In this document: one piece after another, positions 11,001-22,151 of the stretch
Position numbering within the stretch: the stretch's first letter is position 1
Layout: each line of letters starts with the position of its first letter
DNA from: Phymatolithon calcareum
Lineage: Eukaryota; Rhodophyta; Florideophyceae; Hapalidiales
Length of the DNA stretch: 64,000 nt
Direction of reading: 5' to 3'
NCBI GenBank assembly: GCA_977006965.1
Contig: OZ345375.1
Span: 1,426,001-1,490,000 of the forward strand
The notes under the pieces: generated by a model
Told to the model about the DNA's origin: nothing
Seen by the model: only the letters and a program-made list of their open reading frames with translations
Databases searched by the model: none
Position numbers and translations under genes: made by a program

Positions 11001-12721
11001 TTGCTAAAAATGAGTGGATTTCTCAGAAGAAATTACAAGGCTCAAGTTTCGAATGCATAAGTTTATGTTTCGGACCGTTTTACAAAACGTGTATGTTATC
11101 TTATCGGCCAGTAATGCCCTTTTCAGGGCTTTGAGAGAGCATTGTGGCCGAAGGAGATCTCCCTCCCATTGCCACACTTGCAGGAGAGGATCGCGCCACG
11201 ATGAAACAAGCTATTAAAGTGAAAGGGTCAGTTTGCTTTAATCTACTCTTGACAACCTGAAGAAGGGATAAAGAGGAAGGAAGACTGCCCCATATAAAAA
11301 GAATGAATGTATAGATTAAAGTTCCACACTTTATGCAATTTAGACGGCGCAGCTGTGCATAAAGCGGTCGAAACCCTCATCTGCAAAGTATGCTTGTATA
11401 TTCTCTGAAAACGGCGATCGTTATGTAGGCGTGAACGTTTTGACGGAGTAGAACTCATTGGTTATGAATTTCAGTTATCACCAGCTAAAGAATTAAGCAC
11501 TAACAATTAATTTTGCAGAGAGGGCGTACGGAACAAGAGGGTAGAGAAAGATACATTATATGATAGAAAAAGGACGTCGAGATCAGAGGGATGGTTCGTG
11601 CTGCCTTCTGTCTCCGATGGCGCAGAATGTTATGTGCATTCTTGGCCATCACACGATTCTTGGAATAACCGAACGATTGTGGGTACAGGTGCAGCATAGC
11701 ACTGTCCCCTTCCTGGACACACGGGAGCGATACCACTACGACAAACGGCAGGAAGCGATGATGGAATCAACAATGACGGCGTGGGATATCAGCCCCTCAA
11801 TCGACGTGAATGATTCGCGCCCATCGGGCCGGTTTGCTTCGTAGCAAAAACTACCTGTAGGACACAGAAGCAGTATCCGATGGTCGGCAGTCTGCACAAT
11901 ATGTCAAGACGCGGTCGATGGATGGACGCATGTTTGAGATGAAATAGCGCGGAAACAACGACATGTCGGGAAAGTCGCACCTCCTTAGATGTTCATTGAA
12001 CCCGTGTAGGCATCGAGTCCCTATGACATAGCGAGAAACGGGGATGGCGATGAGGTTTCGCGGCGGGGAAGTCGGAATCGAGCGTAGTGTCACAATAAGC
12101 AATAATATCAGAACAATACATTGCCGCATTGTCGCACTCCCGCAAGATTGGAATGTGTTGTGTAGATATAAATCGGCCATTATGCATCAGTTCTCAAGGA
12201 ACAGATGGTCGATTTACGCAGCCTTTGACGATGGACACAAAAAAGGTGAATCAGTCGCCGTGCAAGAAACAGTGGAACAGTTGAGCATGTTCTGCTCTGG
12301 CCATGCTGTCTCTCGACGACAATGCATGGAAAGAGTACGTGCCAAAAGCGAAGATAAGCCGTGACCAGGGCAAGTGGTCCAGATAGTAGAATTGTTCATA
12401 GAAAAAATTGCTCGTGCACAATAAGAAGCATTAATTTTAGAGTCAAGTATATCTGCAGAAAAGGACGAAAGAATGAAGATTCGCTTTATGGAACCATGCG
12501 AAGGAATAAGGTATTGTTGCCCGCTTGACCCCTTTTCGCTACACTGGCAGTCCCTCGAGCAGAGGATAAGCAATCTCACAGGAAACGTCGTCGAGTAATC
12601 TCCGCAGTGTGACTTCTCCTGTTTTGGACTCAAACATTTGTTAGAAATATGGCGCATGTCTTTCGGCTGCACATCTGCGAATCTTGAAGGGCAAGTGGAA
12701 TTCGTCAGATGGAACTGTATC

Positions 12722-12779
12722 GTTCACGCATTCATGTCTAATCAGCTTTTTAAAGCTGATTAGCCATGAATGTGTGAAC
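12722..12779. repeat. Copy-specific hairpin in unit A
   Basis: Near-perfect palindrome with arms of about 28 bp and a 2-bp loop (GTTCACGCATTCATG ... CATGAATGTGTGAAC). In unit B the homologous site (about 33419-33450) has only the left arm and then continues with unrelated flank, so the right arm is an inverted duplication private to A or lost from B. Confidence 0.7.
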
Positions 12780-13117
12780 TTACAAAGTTATTGTTGAGAT
12801 TTGAGCATTACTCAAAGAATTGGACTAAATTACTTACATTGTAGGCAAAAGATATCCATTCGCGTCTGTGGAGCAGCATTTTGTTTGCAACGGTCTGTCC
12901 TAAAAGAGTAAATGTGTAGGTACGAGGCGTTTGCTTTTCCTTCTTCTGATTTGCCTACAGGACCGCCGTACAGTTCACGGTATACAGTACCTCTTCCCCC
13001 TGAGTAGAACTTTCGAAGGTGGATCACTGCTTTTCTTCATATTTGAAGCGTTTTGACGGTAGCCGTTACATGGGAAAAGTTGACAATTTCTGATTACTTG
13101 TAACTGTCGCGCAAAAC

Positions 13118-13602
13118 TTGCAATGTCCAACGTAACATCACGTTATAGTACAGGAAAATTGTTGGTAATATTTCTAAAGAACAAGCTGATAGTAGGCTGT
13201 CAGTCCACAATGAGATTTCCCAAGGTGAAACACAGGCAACCATGCGATCCATTCCATCTGTGGTAGATTTCCACAAGTGGCCACAACAAGCACTGCAGAA
13301 AAATTCGGAAGCAGAGCTCGACAGCATATGGCGACTCTGGAGCACGCAGTTTCAGGATACGAACTTGAAGGAGAGAAAAGACTGGACTCAGAAAAAGCTC
13401 TTGAGGAACTTTTGCTATTCAGCAGGACCCTCATAGAGTACATGCAAAACGAAGAAGACCAATACGGAAACCCAAGTACGAAGGGTTGACTTCATTTCTC
13501 AACAATCCTGTACAAGCTAACGATTTGGTGTTAAATCCATGAGAGCTGTTCTAAGGTAAGTATTCGTAAGATTTTGAGGCTTTTAAAAATAAACTTTACC
13601 GA
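13118..13602. other. 485-bp segment present in unit A only
   Basis: Unit B jumps from its equivalent of 13117 to its equivalent of 13603. GTCCA occurs at both edges (13118 and 13603), as expected either for a 5-bp target-site duplication or for a microhomology deletion in B. The segment contains a 70-codon frame (13277-13489) with coiled-coil-like composition (EGEKRLDSEKALEELLLF) and no recognisable family. Confidence 0.5.
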
Positions 13603-14093
13603 AAAGTCCACATTAAGACCACCGGAGAAGAGGGTCGTCATTCTACGATATCTCGCACAGCAGGGCTAACAATGCACTCATTGTAGCTGAATTATGCATG
13701 TTCGCTTCCTCATGTGTAATACCCAAACAGGACAAATGTCACATTTCGGCTGCAGAGGAAACACACCATCGTTCGATCCCACTCATATCTCAGTTCTGTC
13801 CCGGATCAGAACTATATGTCCATACGAGAGTACTTCAGATCAGGCAATGAATGTATAAAGAAAAAACGTTTACGAATCTTCTTGCGCGCCCTACAGCTGT
13901 AGTTTTGGCGGACAAAACGCATATGATCCTCCCCCTGACCGATATTCTGCCCCTCTCACCATTCCCCAATCACAGCACATTCAGTGAACCATTGATATAA
14001 GCGAAACGCTTTTCTATATTACTGCATAACGCACACATAGAGCATCCTCACCCCCACAACAAGAATTCCTGTCCCTGCGCAGCTCACCCTACA

Positions 14094-15364
14094 ATGGAGA
14101 TCTTTATCACCACGCTCGCTTGTGCTGACCCTTGCGCACAGTGCCGTCTATCAAACAGAAGTACGAAGCGTATAAGAAGTCGACAACGCTGTTGAGATCA
14201 GTTCGAGAAAAGTTGGAAATGTTCCAGGAAACCCTTTCAAGGGAAGAAGAAAAAATCGAAATGTCTGATACGGCTTGCGGAGTGCTTGCGCGAATTCAAA
14301 GCAACTTCGATGCGCTCAACATTGAATTAGAGGAGGTACATCATCGTCTCTCTGTAAAATCAAAGGTTGAGAAATGGTTCTCTTCCGGTAAGGATGTTGC
14401 ATCTTTCGAATCGATCGCAGCGCATCTCAATACACTGGAGAAGCACTTCGACATGTGGGCCATGGTGGTTGACGTCACACAAAAAATTCTTCCCGAATTG
14501 CGAAATATCTCCAATCTCATCTTTCATCTCATGCGCAATAGCGATGGTTATCGCGATGATCAGAAAAGAGTCCTACATATGCTATCTACCTCTCTGGCAA
14601 CTCGTCCTATTCAACAATTCGTCCAGCATCCCAATCCACAGTTTCGTCGCGCTATTGAAATTTGCGAAAATCCTAGGTTTGGACACGATTTAAGGTATCC
14701 TCGAGTATTCAGTGCATTGACGGACAATGTGCCCAAGTTAATGCACAAACTATCGGACAAAGGGGCAAACCTTGGCGACCAACATGAGTTGCTGGAACGA
14801 TTGCAGAAGTTTTGGGATACCTGTACAATTACAGAGATTAATTCTGACCACGATGGTATACACGATCAGAAGGACGTTGAGCTCGATATCGATGCACTAC
14901 TCGGTAGATTGGATTCGATTCATAAGGCGATTGAGATTTCTAAACTTCGTAAATCCATTTCGTCAGGGCCTACGTCTCACTGGCTTTACACTGGCAAAGA
15001 CGGAAGACACTCAATGGACGATCCTGATGAAGTGAACCGGGAGCACCGTCGAACTCGAAATCGGCACGGGGAGACTGAGCGCAGCCTTGTCGAAGACCGC
15101 GCGAAAAACGGTAATGAATGCTATGCGCTCGTGCCGTGGAATGGAAGAGACGATGGCAATTTGCACTCTTTGGATGGCCGCCATGGAAAGAATGAGGAGA
15201 GCGATCAACATCGGCAACGTCAGAAACGGATGGATACTATCGACGATCGTGAGAAAAAGTCATCCTTTCGGAGCCGGAACAGGAGCAGACGACGTGAGGA
15301 TGAAACTTTGAACGGCCTAAATGAAAACGTTGATGAAGTCTGTCATTCTTGGAATGAACGTTAG
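14094..15364 (+). pseudogene. Frameshifted copy of the coiled-coil/RS-rich gene (unit A)
   Basis: This is homologous to the intact gene at 34335-35834. The ATG at 14094 is retained, but about 4 bases are missing near codon 13 (14129-14133), so the start is out of frame with the remaining roughly 410 codons. The next in-frame ATG comes only after the first predicted helix. The body is otherwise open and nearly identical to the unit B copy. It lacks the second C-terminal RS-type repeat of about 75 residues. It may therefore be a recent pseudogene, or be translated from an internal start. Unit A is the copy adjacent to the intact bZIP gene. Confidence 0.7.
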
Positions 15365-15421
15365 AGTATATGTGGAAAAGAGCAGGCTCTTGAACCTACA
15401 CTGGCTTCGCTTTGAATAAAT

Positions 15422-15603
15422 ATTTCTGGCGTTGCCTATATTGATTGCTCTCCTCATTCTTTCGATGACGGTCATCCAAAGAGTGTTCAATATCGTTGTC
15501 TTGTTCATTCCAAGACATGAGCGCATAGCATTAATCACCGTGTTTCGCGCGGTCTTCGACAAGGCCGCGCTGGGTCTCCCCGTGCCGATTACGGGCTCAA
15601 CGG
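15422..15603 (-). repeat. Inverted gene fragment at the A/B junction
   Basis: The reverse complement resembles the 3' coding part of the coiled-coil gene (GGCACGGGGAGACCCAGCGC, GGCCTTGTCGAAGACCGCGC, ATGAATGCTATGCGCTC-like). It matches 15060-15240 and the corresponding repeats near 35320-35700. It directly joins the end of unit A to the start of unit B (15604), so it marks the duplication breakpoint. Confidence 0.65.
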
Positions 15604-16237
15604 AGGTTGAGACGTCCAGGATGCATGCGGGGGAGAGAGAGCATTGCAAAGCTCTTTCCCGGATGACTATCAAGGGAATTGGCAGTCAAAGTTGCCTTGG
15701 AGGACGCTTGTGGATGGATCGGAGGAAGAACAGAATGAGTTCGATTATCAAATGTCGAATTTCCGCGACGATGATCGCTACTGGTACTGGACGTCGTGAT
15801 GGTGGCAACTGTTGATGCAGCTGCAGCGGTAACTGCTCGACGCAGACCAGGCCCAAATGCGCTCTTGGTTCAAGACATACGCTTGCCGGAGGTACCATTT
15901 GCAACACCGAGACTGTTGTGTTGGTTCCGACGATCAATGGCGGGAACGGAGTGGGTTTGCGCAAAGGCGGCGGCCGCTGGGGCCGCGTCTGCCAGAGAGA
16001 AAGATAGGTTGGCAACGTATGCGGAGTGAGGCCGGTCGTCCGGTACTGTCGCGACCATGTCAGGGGAATTGATTGCGACGGAGGAGGCTCAGGGGAGCTG
16101 CGATAGAGCTGCGCCGTGCTAGAGGCTGGGACGGTTTAGCATCTTTATGCGAGTTGGGATAGGAGGACTGCCGAGTGAAATCGCGATGCATGCGTGAAGG
16201 GCGGGAGACTGTTTTGCACGCTCGCGGAATGCTGTTG
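15604..16237 (-). pseudogene. Truncated bZIP gene copy (start of unit B)
   Basis: Duplicate of 4931-5637 covering the bZIP N-terminal coding part and its upstream region. The start codon is kept (16056-16058) and the first residues are recognisable (MVATVPDDRP). There is a roughly 75-bp deletion after about residue 20. CGT-to-TGA change gives an in-frame stop after GKRMS. Another frameshift follows. The basic region and zipper are not included. The copy is interrupted at 16238/16239 (CA, a mutated TA) by a DNA transposon and resumes at 23038. Confidence 0.85.
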
Positions 16238-16250
16238 CAAACAGGAGTAC

Positions 16251-16560
16251 TGTAACGTATGCGTTGGTAGTGCGACGTTAAGTGTGTCGCGAAGGCACAC
16301 TAGAGGGCACCCCGCACAGTAAAGTCGTCTGCACGGGTTCGTTTATTCGGAAACGCGTGCCCGTGGAGACGGTGAGTGTCTCCACCATTGTGCTGCGATA
16401 GGTTCTTTGTTGGGTGTTTTCTCTTTGCTCGCTATTATTCGTGAACTAGGCGAGCTCTTTGTACTAAAATCTCCCGGAGGTGTACAACGGTGATTGGCTA
16501 ACGTGCAGTGAAAAGATCTGGCTGAGGTGCGCATCATAATGCCCGCTCAAAGGCATTACA
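16251..16560 (-). repeat. 3' LTR of the gypsy element
   Basis: 310 bp, bounded by TGTAAC and ATTACA on the plus strand. Homologous to 21821-22151, sharing AAGTGTGTCGCGAAGGCACA, GGTTCGTTTATTCGGAAACG and AAAATCTCCCGGAGGTGTAC. Confidence 0.85.
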
Positions 16561-16570
16561 CCTCCCTGCC
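16561..16570 (-). other. Polypurine tract
   Basis: On the minus strand GGCAGGGAGG directly precedes the LTR start TGTAATG. This is the expected place and composition for plus-strand priming. Confidence 0.6.
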
Positions 16571-16749
16571 TTGAGGGAACGACAGGGTAGTTGGAGTTTC
16601 CAACAGCGCGTCCGCGCGCGAAGAAGACGTTCACGCGGAACTGTCAAGGTGGAGCGTTAGGATTCTGGTATGATACAGGGGTTAGGACAGGTGTCCGTCG
16701 GTTCGAATTATAGTCGCATGACAAAACATTTGGAAATGTGTCAAAAGTG

Positions 16750-18150
16750 TCAAAAAATATTTGGAAAACTTAGCGCTGGCAGGAAAAACACGTGGCATTC
16801 GCGGGAGATCACGCAGAATGGACGAAGTTGAGAAGCGCCGTCATAGTCAACAGCAGGTTTGAAGTTCAGCGTCCCTGTGAACGGGAAAACATAGCGCGCG
16901 TGGATGTCCTCAGTTCTAGAAACTCCTTCAGCAGTAGTAGCCACAGTGCAAATGTTGGAAGAGGAATCGAAACTGAGAAGTTTCCATACGCCGGAGTTGA
17001 AACTCGGAAAGCCTTGAGATTGCCTTTTGTTCGGAGGAAGACAAACATAGTCGAGAGATCCAATTGGAGCATTGAACTGCTCGCGATACCGGTTCAAAAT
17101 TTTCTCCGTTTTGGAATGGTACTTGGACAGATGCAGAGCAGCAACGTCCTAAGCAGATTTGATATTGTGTTTCAGAGTTGAGACATATTCCACAAGAGAC
17201 GGGTCCTGCAGGGCAAACGAGAGGACAGAGTTCAAGGCCAGATGTGCCAGTTCTCAGCCGTGCATCTAGAAAAACGGCGGGTCCCCAGTAGAGCTATGGA
17301 CCGTATGACGCTATGTCTGAACGACAGGGTGGAGGAATTGCGACCAGATGTGTTCGCTCCCTTTGAGATTCTTTGCGATAGTATCTTGAATAGTCCGGTT
17401 TGTGCGCTCAACAAACCCTTGAGTTTGGGAATGATGTGGCAGACCAGGTATAAAAGTCGACCCATAGTCGGACAAAAGCTGACGAAACTGCGGACTACAT
17501 AATTCGGGCGCTCCGTCGGCGAAGACTTAGCGGCATGCGTAGCTTTCAGAAAGCCACTGATCATTAAACGCACGCATAATCGTACTGCTTGTTCTGTCGC
17601 GCAATGGAACCGCAACAAGACATTTGGTAAAAAAGTTTACCTTGACCAGAATTCAGCGACAGTCTTCCGGCGTGGTAATGCGAGGGCAGATGATATCCAG
17701 GGACATGCAACGTGTAGGTGATGCTGCCGGAGTGGAACTAAATAGTCCTTGTAGATACGACTTGGAGTTGCGACTATTGCACGGGAGACAGGATGAGACG
17801 AACATAACCACATCTTTGAAGAGCTGAGGCCAGTAGAAGTGTCTGGAAATGTCACGCAGTGCTCGCAAAGCGCGGCGATGGGCCGGTAGATGAAAGTGTT
17901 TAAGGAAGTTTTCCCGAAGAGAGTGGGGAATGACAGGGCGTAAGAACGAACGAGATAGGGCAAGAGCACCTGCTTGATGGAGCTTAGAGTAGAATGCAAA
18001 GTCCACGGTGCGCATCAGGACGATGACGAAACGGGTTGAGATAGATCGTAGCTTAGTCTTGTGTTGATAGAAGGAAAGTTGCAGAGCACGCGCCACCGGC
18101 GGCGAGAGTGGCGGTAGCACTTGAGTCCTGCGCTGTGCCACATACGGCAA
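16750..18150 (-). pseudogene. Integrase region of gypsy element (frameshifted)
   Basis: In minus-strand order there is a zinc-binding HHCC domain (HLPAHRRALRAL ... CLPCNSR, about 17730-17860), the first catalytic Asp in MSLDIICP (about 17700), a DYGSTFIPGLPHHSQTQGF block followed by VERTN with the catalytic Glu (about 17390-17470, in another frame), and a C-terminal tail ending near 16750. Several frameshifts separate the parts. The HHSQTQGFVER block is typical of Ty3/gypsy integrases. Confidence 0.8.
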
Positions 18151-19589
18151 TAAGGATCGCGGTGTTGTGCACAGATAAGCATTGTGGCAGTGAAGAGGCC
18201 TTCGCCCGTTGGAGAAGTGCTGCTTGTCGATGAGGGCACGATAGATAGGATCTCGAGCGGGTGCTTCAGAATCGAAGAAACAGAGCCCAAAGAAATAGGA
18301 TTCCGGGAAAGAGCGTCAGCGACTTGACTACTGGTCCGAGGCACATGTTCGACAGTAAAATGGTAGCTTGAAACGAAGAGAAACCAGCGAAGCAACTTTG
18401 CAGCCAATGATTTCGCCATGGAGAGCCCCTGAAGGAAAGAGGCGTTAGTTCGCCAGACGAATGGGCGTCGGTAAAGATACACGCGAAACTTCTTGAGGGC
18501 GTAGACGAAAGAGAAACGTTGCTTCTCGGGAGTGCTGCAGTCTGATTCTCGGTCAGTGAATGCGTGACTTAAAAAGAGGAAAGGCTTGACTTCGCAAGAG
18601 TCGCCATGCTGTTTCAACACAGCGCCCACGCCAATGTCGCGGGCATCGTTAGAGAGAATGAACGGTTTGTACAATTGGGGAAAGACGAGAACAGAACTGC
18701 GCGAAAAGCGGTTCTGAAGTTCAGAAAAGGCAGTTTCACGTTCTAGGGCCCAAACGAATTCCGAATTATTCCCGCTTAAAGAAACCAAAGGTGCAGCGAT
18801 ATGCGCGAAACGAGGGACGAATGGATTGTACGAATTGGCAAGAGCAAAGAAGCTTTTGACAGCCTTCTTCCCGGCAGAGGGCCTGGCGGCATGTTGTGGA
18901 GACGGAACGTTCTTGACTGCGTCGCCTAATACCGGTTTGGGAAGTACTCTATGTTGAGTAGCCATGTGACTCAAATACTCGATATTAGCGGCACCAAACT
19001 TGCATTTTAGAACGTTCAGCTGACACTTGAAGTATTGCAAACGGTTGAAAATAACCTGTAAATTGCGAAGATGATGCTCGAATGATGAAGAAAAAACGAT
19101 TAAGCCATCTAAATAGGTGAAAGCGCAATGGTACTTGAGGCCACGAAGTGTAGTCCATGGTCTGCTGGAACACGGCCGGTGCATAGGTTTGGACACAAGA
19201 ACAACGGGGAAAGACCAGTTGGAACGGCTTTCCTCTATAAGACCTTGTTGCAGCATGTGCTGGACTTGTTCTTCTAGGTGTCGATGCGCAAGTGTATGAC
19301 GACGGAAAGGAGGACAGCGAATAGGATGCGCAGGTCTAGTGTCGATGGTGACGGGTGGGATATTTCGCATAGTTTCCGGGGCGGACGAGTCCGTTGCGAA
19401 AACGTCAGCGTGGGATTGAAGCACCGCACGGAGTTGATTTCCCTTCTCAGCAGACAGGATGGAATCGGTAGAAATATCGTACTCGGGAGTAGGCGAGTTT
19501 TCGCCGAAAAGGAAAGTTGCTTCGTATGGTGCAAGCGGTGCCGGTGGTAAAGACACAAGCGCGGGTAATACTATGTCGGACGAGGACAA
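18015..19589 (-). pseudogene. RT-RNase H remnant of gypsy element with deleted RT core
   Basis: A 524-codon open stretch begins with an RT entry region (HLEEQVQHMLQQGLIEESRS, WSFPVVLVSKP). It then jumps to TYLDGLIVFSSSFEHHL, a version of the YLDD catalytic box with Asp to Gly. The palm sequence normally between them, about 100 residues, is missing. RNase H follows (DARDIGVGAVLKQHG with the first Asp environment altered) and the VEHVPRTSSQVADALSRNP end. The loss of core and catalytic residue makes it inactive. Confidence 0.85.
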
Positions 19590-19828
19590 ATCAGCCCGTT
19601 CTTCGGAAATGCGAATTGTATGGATGTGTACCAGTTAACGTCGTGAAAAGTGTGAACGACGGACAATTGCAGTCCCTTCGGTAGCTTCGCGAGAATCGCG
19701 ATCTGGTTTGCCGCCATTATATGCATATTAACACATGATGTGTCGAACACTGCGCTAGAGACACAGATGTGAAACTGTGGGGCGGAAGTCACGTTCGGGA
19801 GAGCCAAAGCAACAGGAGAGGGCGGCAT

Positions 19829-20290
19829 TTAGAAGAATTGTGCCACCAAGAGCTGCTTTTGTCGAGTATGAATCATCATATCATCGGACAGAGTAAGATA
19901 GTTCTCTGGAACAGGAACAGTAGCAAAGTATGCATACTCCGCAAAAACGGATGGGCCAGGAGAACAGAACATCACGGACTTGTGTATATTAATAACAGCG
20001 CGGGTGTTGATGAGAACGTACAACCGAGTATAACGTCGTGTGAGAGATTTTTGCAGACGATAACATCTCTTGTGACATAGATACGATGCGTGAGAGAGAG
20101 AGGAAAACGAACAGCGCCTTTGACGGAGAGCAGAGATCGGTTGGCACCAGAGAAACAGAGGGAGGGATCGAACAGACGCAGAAATTTGTCCTTGGAAAGC
20201 ATTTTGTGTAACAGATACGTAGATATGCACGTGCGTTCGGCGCTAGTGTCAACCAAGGCAGTGACAGAAACATTAATCGAGTTGATGAGC
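19829..20290 (-). pseudogene. Retropepsin-like protease remnant
   Basis: The minus strand carries ALVDTSAERT (about 20225-20262), a retropepsin active-site motif (D-T/S-G/S-A). A downstream VILGCTF segment resembles the ILG motif. Frames are interrupted. Confidence 0.6.
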
Positions 20291-21664
20291 TTAATAGATT
20301 TCGTGCAACGAGAGGTCGACTTCAGCTAAGCGTAGGCGGAGACACCGTAAAAAATTTGGCCCGAGTCGATGGACAGTGAAAATTGATCTCGGATCGGGCT
20401 GGCATGCTAGAGAGAGATGCCAGCGGATTCTAGTTTTTTGAAGCGTGAGAAGAGGAGAGACAGGACTTGGGCCAACGGGTCTTGCGCAGTATCCACGTAT
20501 GTGCGAGTGAAGACCTGTGCTCGGCATACCGAGGAAACGGATTGAAACCGTGGTTTGCAGTGTTCCTGTCCCACATAACCTTAGCACCGTCATCGTCCTC
20601 GATAGAACAATCAGAAATGTGATGAGAAGGGCTCCCGGAGCGCAAACACTGTGTAGACTGTTGGGTTGTCGGCGGTCTCGGATTCTTCGAGGATTCTCCA
20701 GTACATCGCCGGGGGTGCGGTTGGCGTACATACTTTTCAGTGTGTCCGCAACGGAGGAAATCTTTTCAATCGACTGAATGAGGGTCTGGCTGTCGCTGTC
20801 CCGAGGCACATGTTCAGACCGAATCCGCTTCGTCGGAAGTTCTTCTGAGACAAGTCGCGGACGAGCAGAACAGAGATACGTTGTGGGGTCGTACAAAATA
20901 TAGGCACGTGCAGTAGAGCGAGAGGAGCGAGCCTCAGTTTTCGCCTGGTAGTGCCTGATAAGGGCCGATCCGTGAGCATATGACGAAGGGGCCGGTAAAG
21001 AGTTCATCTTGCTTTCGTACGATCGTGTGAATTCAATAAGAGCGGTCAGAGTCCAGTTGGACTCACCCCAGTACAAGATTTGGGGGTCCAAATGATCGAT
21101 CAAATCCGGCATGGATGGACGGAAGGAGTTGAGAAGTCTAGAAAGGATTCCGTTATAGACAGAAACGTGGTTTCCATCCGTATGTCGCCTCGTGAATAGC
21201 GCCGGATGAAATACGAACGTCTCAGCGGCGAAGTAAGTCTTCCTCCTTGGCCAGATGAGCGGTTAAATGCTCATTGGCGTCCATAGTCGGAGATTTGACA
21301 TAACGAGAAAGAGGGCTGGTGAGGTTTGCCATTGGTTTCGTGTACACGCGATAGTTAGAGAGAGCGAATTCCAAAAGCCAGACAGGGGAACACGGCGTTT
21401 GGGGACCATGGGCAGTTTCGCGTGACGTGATGTGCTCCTCCGTGACATCCGGCATGGAACGGCAGTTCCGAAGTTCGACGATAAGGAGACGAGCGATATC
21501 CACCGGTTGCGTACATTGAGGTCATAACAGAGGTCTGCCATACCCAAGATCAAGTACAATGCGTCCATATCGGGGAGATACAGGAAGGTGTTGTGGAGTT
21601 TCTGTTGGGCGACAATAATTTGTCGAGCCATGTAGTTTTGTTCCACGTCGTTTTGTGTCGCCAT
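20291..21664 (-). pseudogene. Gag remnant
   Basis: An ATG at 21664 starts MATQNDVEQNYMARQIIVAQ, soon frameshifted. A later 273-codon segment (20291-21112) carries the Gag C-terminal part. Near 20600-20645 there is a degenerate zinc knuckle, C-LR-S-GSPS-H-HISD-C, in which the second Cys is Ser (TCC). Position between the 5' LTR and protease supports the Gag assignment. Confidence 0.65.
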
Positions 21665-21802
21665 AGTTGAAAACAGGATGAAACTTAAAGGCGAGGAAAG
21701 TACCAGAACGGCGAAACGGCGTTTGCATTGTGGCGACGCGCGAAGCGGGAAAGTGTGCAACGAGGTGAGCGCAAAGCAATAGCTTTGAGCGAGGTTTGAA
21801 AA

Positions 21803-21820
21803 CGAGTAGCAGATCCACCA
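21803..21820 (-). other. Primer binding site
   Basis: On the minus strand, TGGTGGATCTGCTACTCG begins immediately after the 5' LTR. TGG pairs with the CCA end of a tRNA primer. The tRNA identity was not determined. Confidence 0.6.
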
Positions 21821-22151
21821 TGTAACGTACGCGTTTGTCGAGCGTCGTTAAGTGTGTCGCGAAGGCACACTAGAGGCACGCCGCACAGTAAAGTCGTCTG
21901 CGCGGGTTCGTTTATTCGGAAACGCGTGTCTGTGTAGGCGGTGAGTTTCTCCACTATTGTGTTGTGATAGGTTGTGTGTTGAGTGTGTGCTGGGTGTGTG
22001 TAGGGTGTTTTCTCTTTGCTCGCTATGCTACGTGAACTAGGCGAGTTCTTTGTACTAAAATCTCCCGGAGGTGTACAACGATGATTAGCTAATGTGCAGT
22101 GAAAAGATCTCGCTGAGGTGCGCATCATAATGCTCACACAAGGTCATTAGA
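21821..22151 (-). repeat. 5' LTR of the gypsy element
   Basis: Homologue of 16251-16560, about 20 bp longer because of GT-rich expansion (GTGTGTTGAGTGTGTGCTGG). The outer end (CATTAGA) is slightly degraded relative to ATTACA. Confidence 0.85.

Larger units (their letters stand above)
4931..15421. repeat. Tandem segmental duplication, unit A
   Basis: This roughly 10.5-kb unit starts inside the bZIP gene (AGGTTGAGACGTCC) and ends just past the coiled-coil gene (GAATAAAT). It recurs in the same orientation as unit B (15604-35893). Corresponding landmarks are 4931/15604, 5984/24164, 9852/30542, 14094/34335 and 15421/35893. Relative to B, A carries extra blocks at 5664-5983, about 8195-9214 and 13118-13602, which are either insertions in A or deletions in B. 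Confidence 0.85.
16251..22151 (-). mobile_element. Degenerate Ty3/gypsy LTR retrotransposon
   Basis: The element has LTRs at both ends (16251-16560 and 21821-22151), with gag-protease-RT/RNase H-integrase order on the minus strand. The target-site duplication is GTAC on the left and GCAC on the right (4-5 bp). It inserted into the left TIR of the small DNA transposon. All reading frames contain frameshifts and the RT core is deleted, so it cannot be autonomous. LTRs differ by many substitutions and a roughly 20-bp indel, so the insertion is old. Confidence 0.9.

Noticed and set aside
16675-16730. Possible tRNA-like segment (GGTTCGAATTA)
   Set aside because: No cloverleaf arms could be completed. 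It lies inside the gypsy element near its 3' end.
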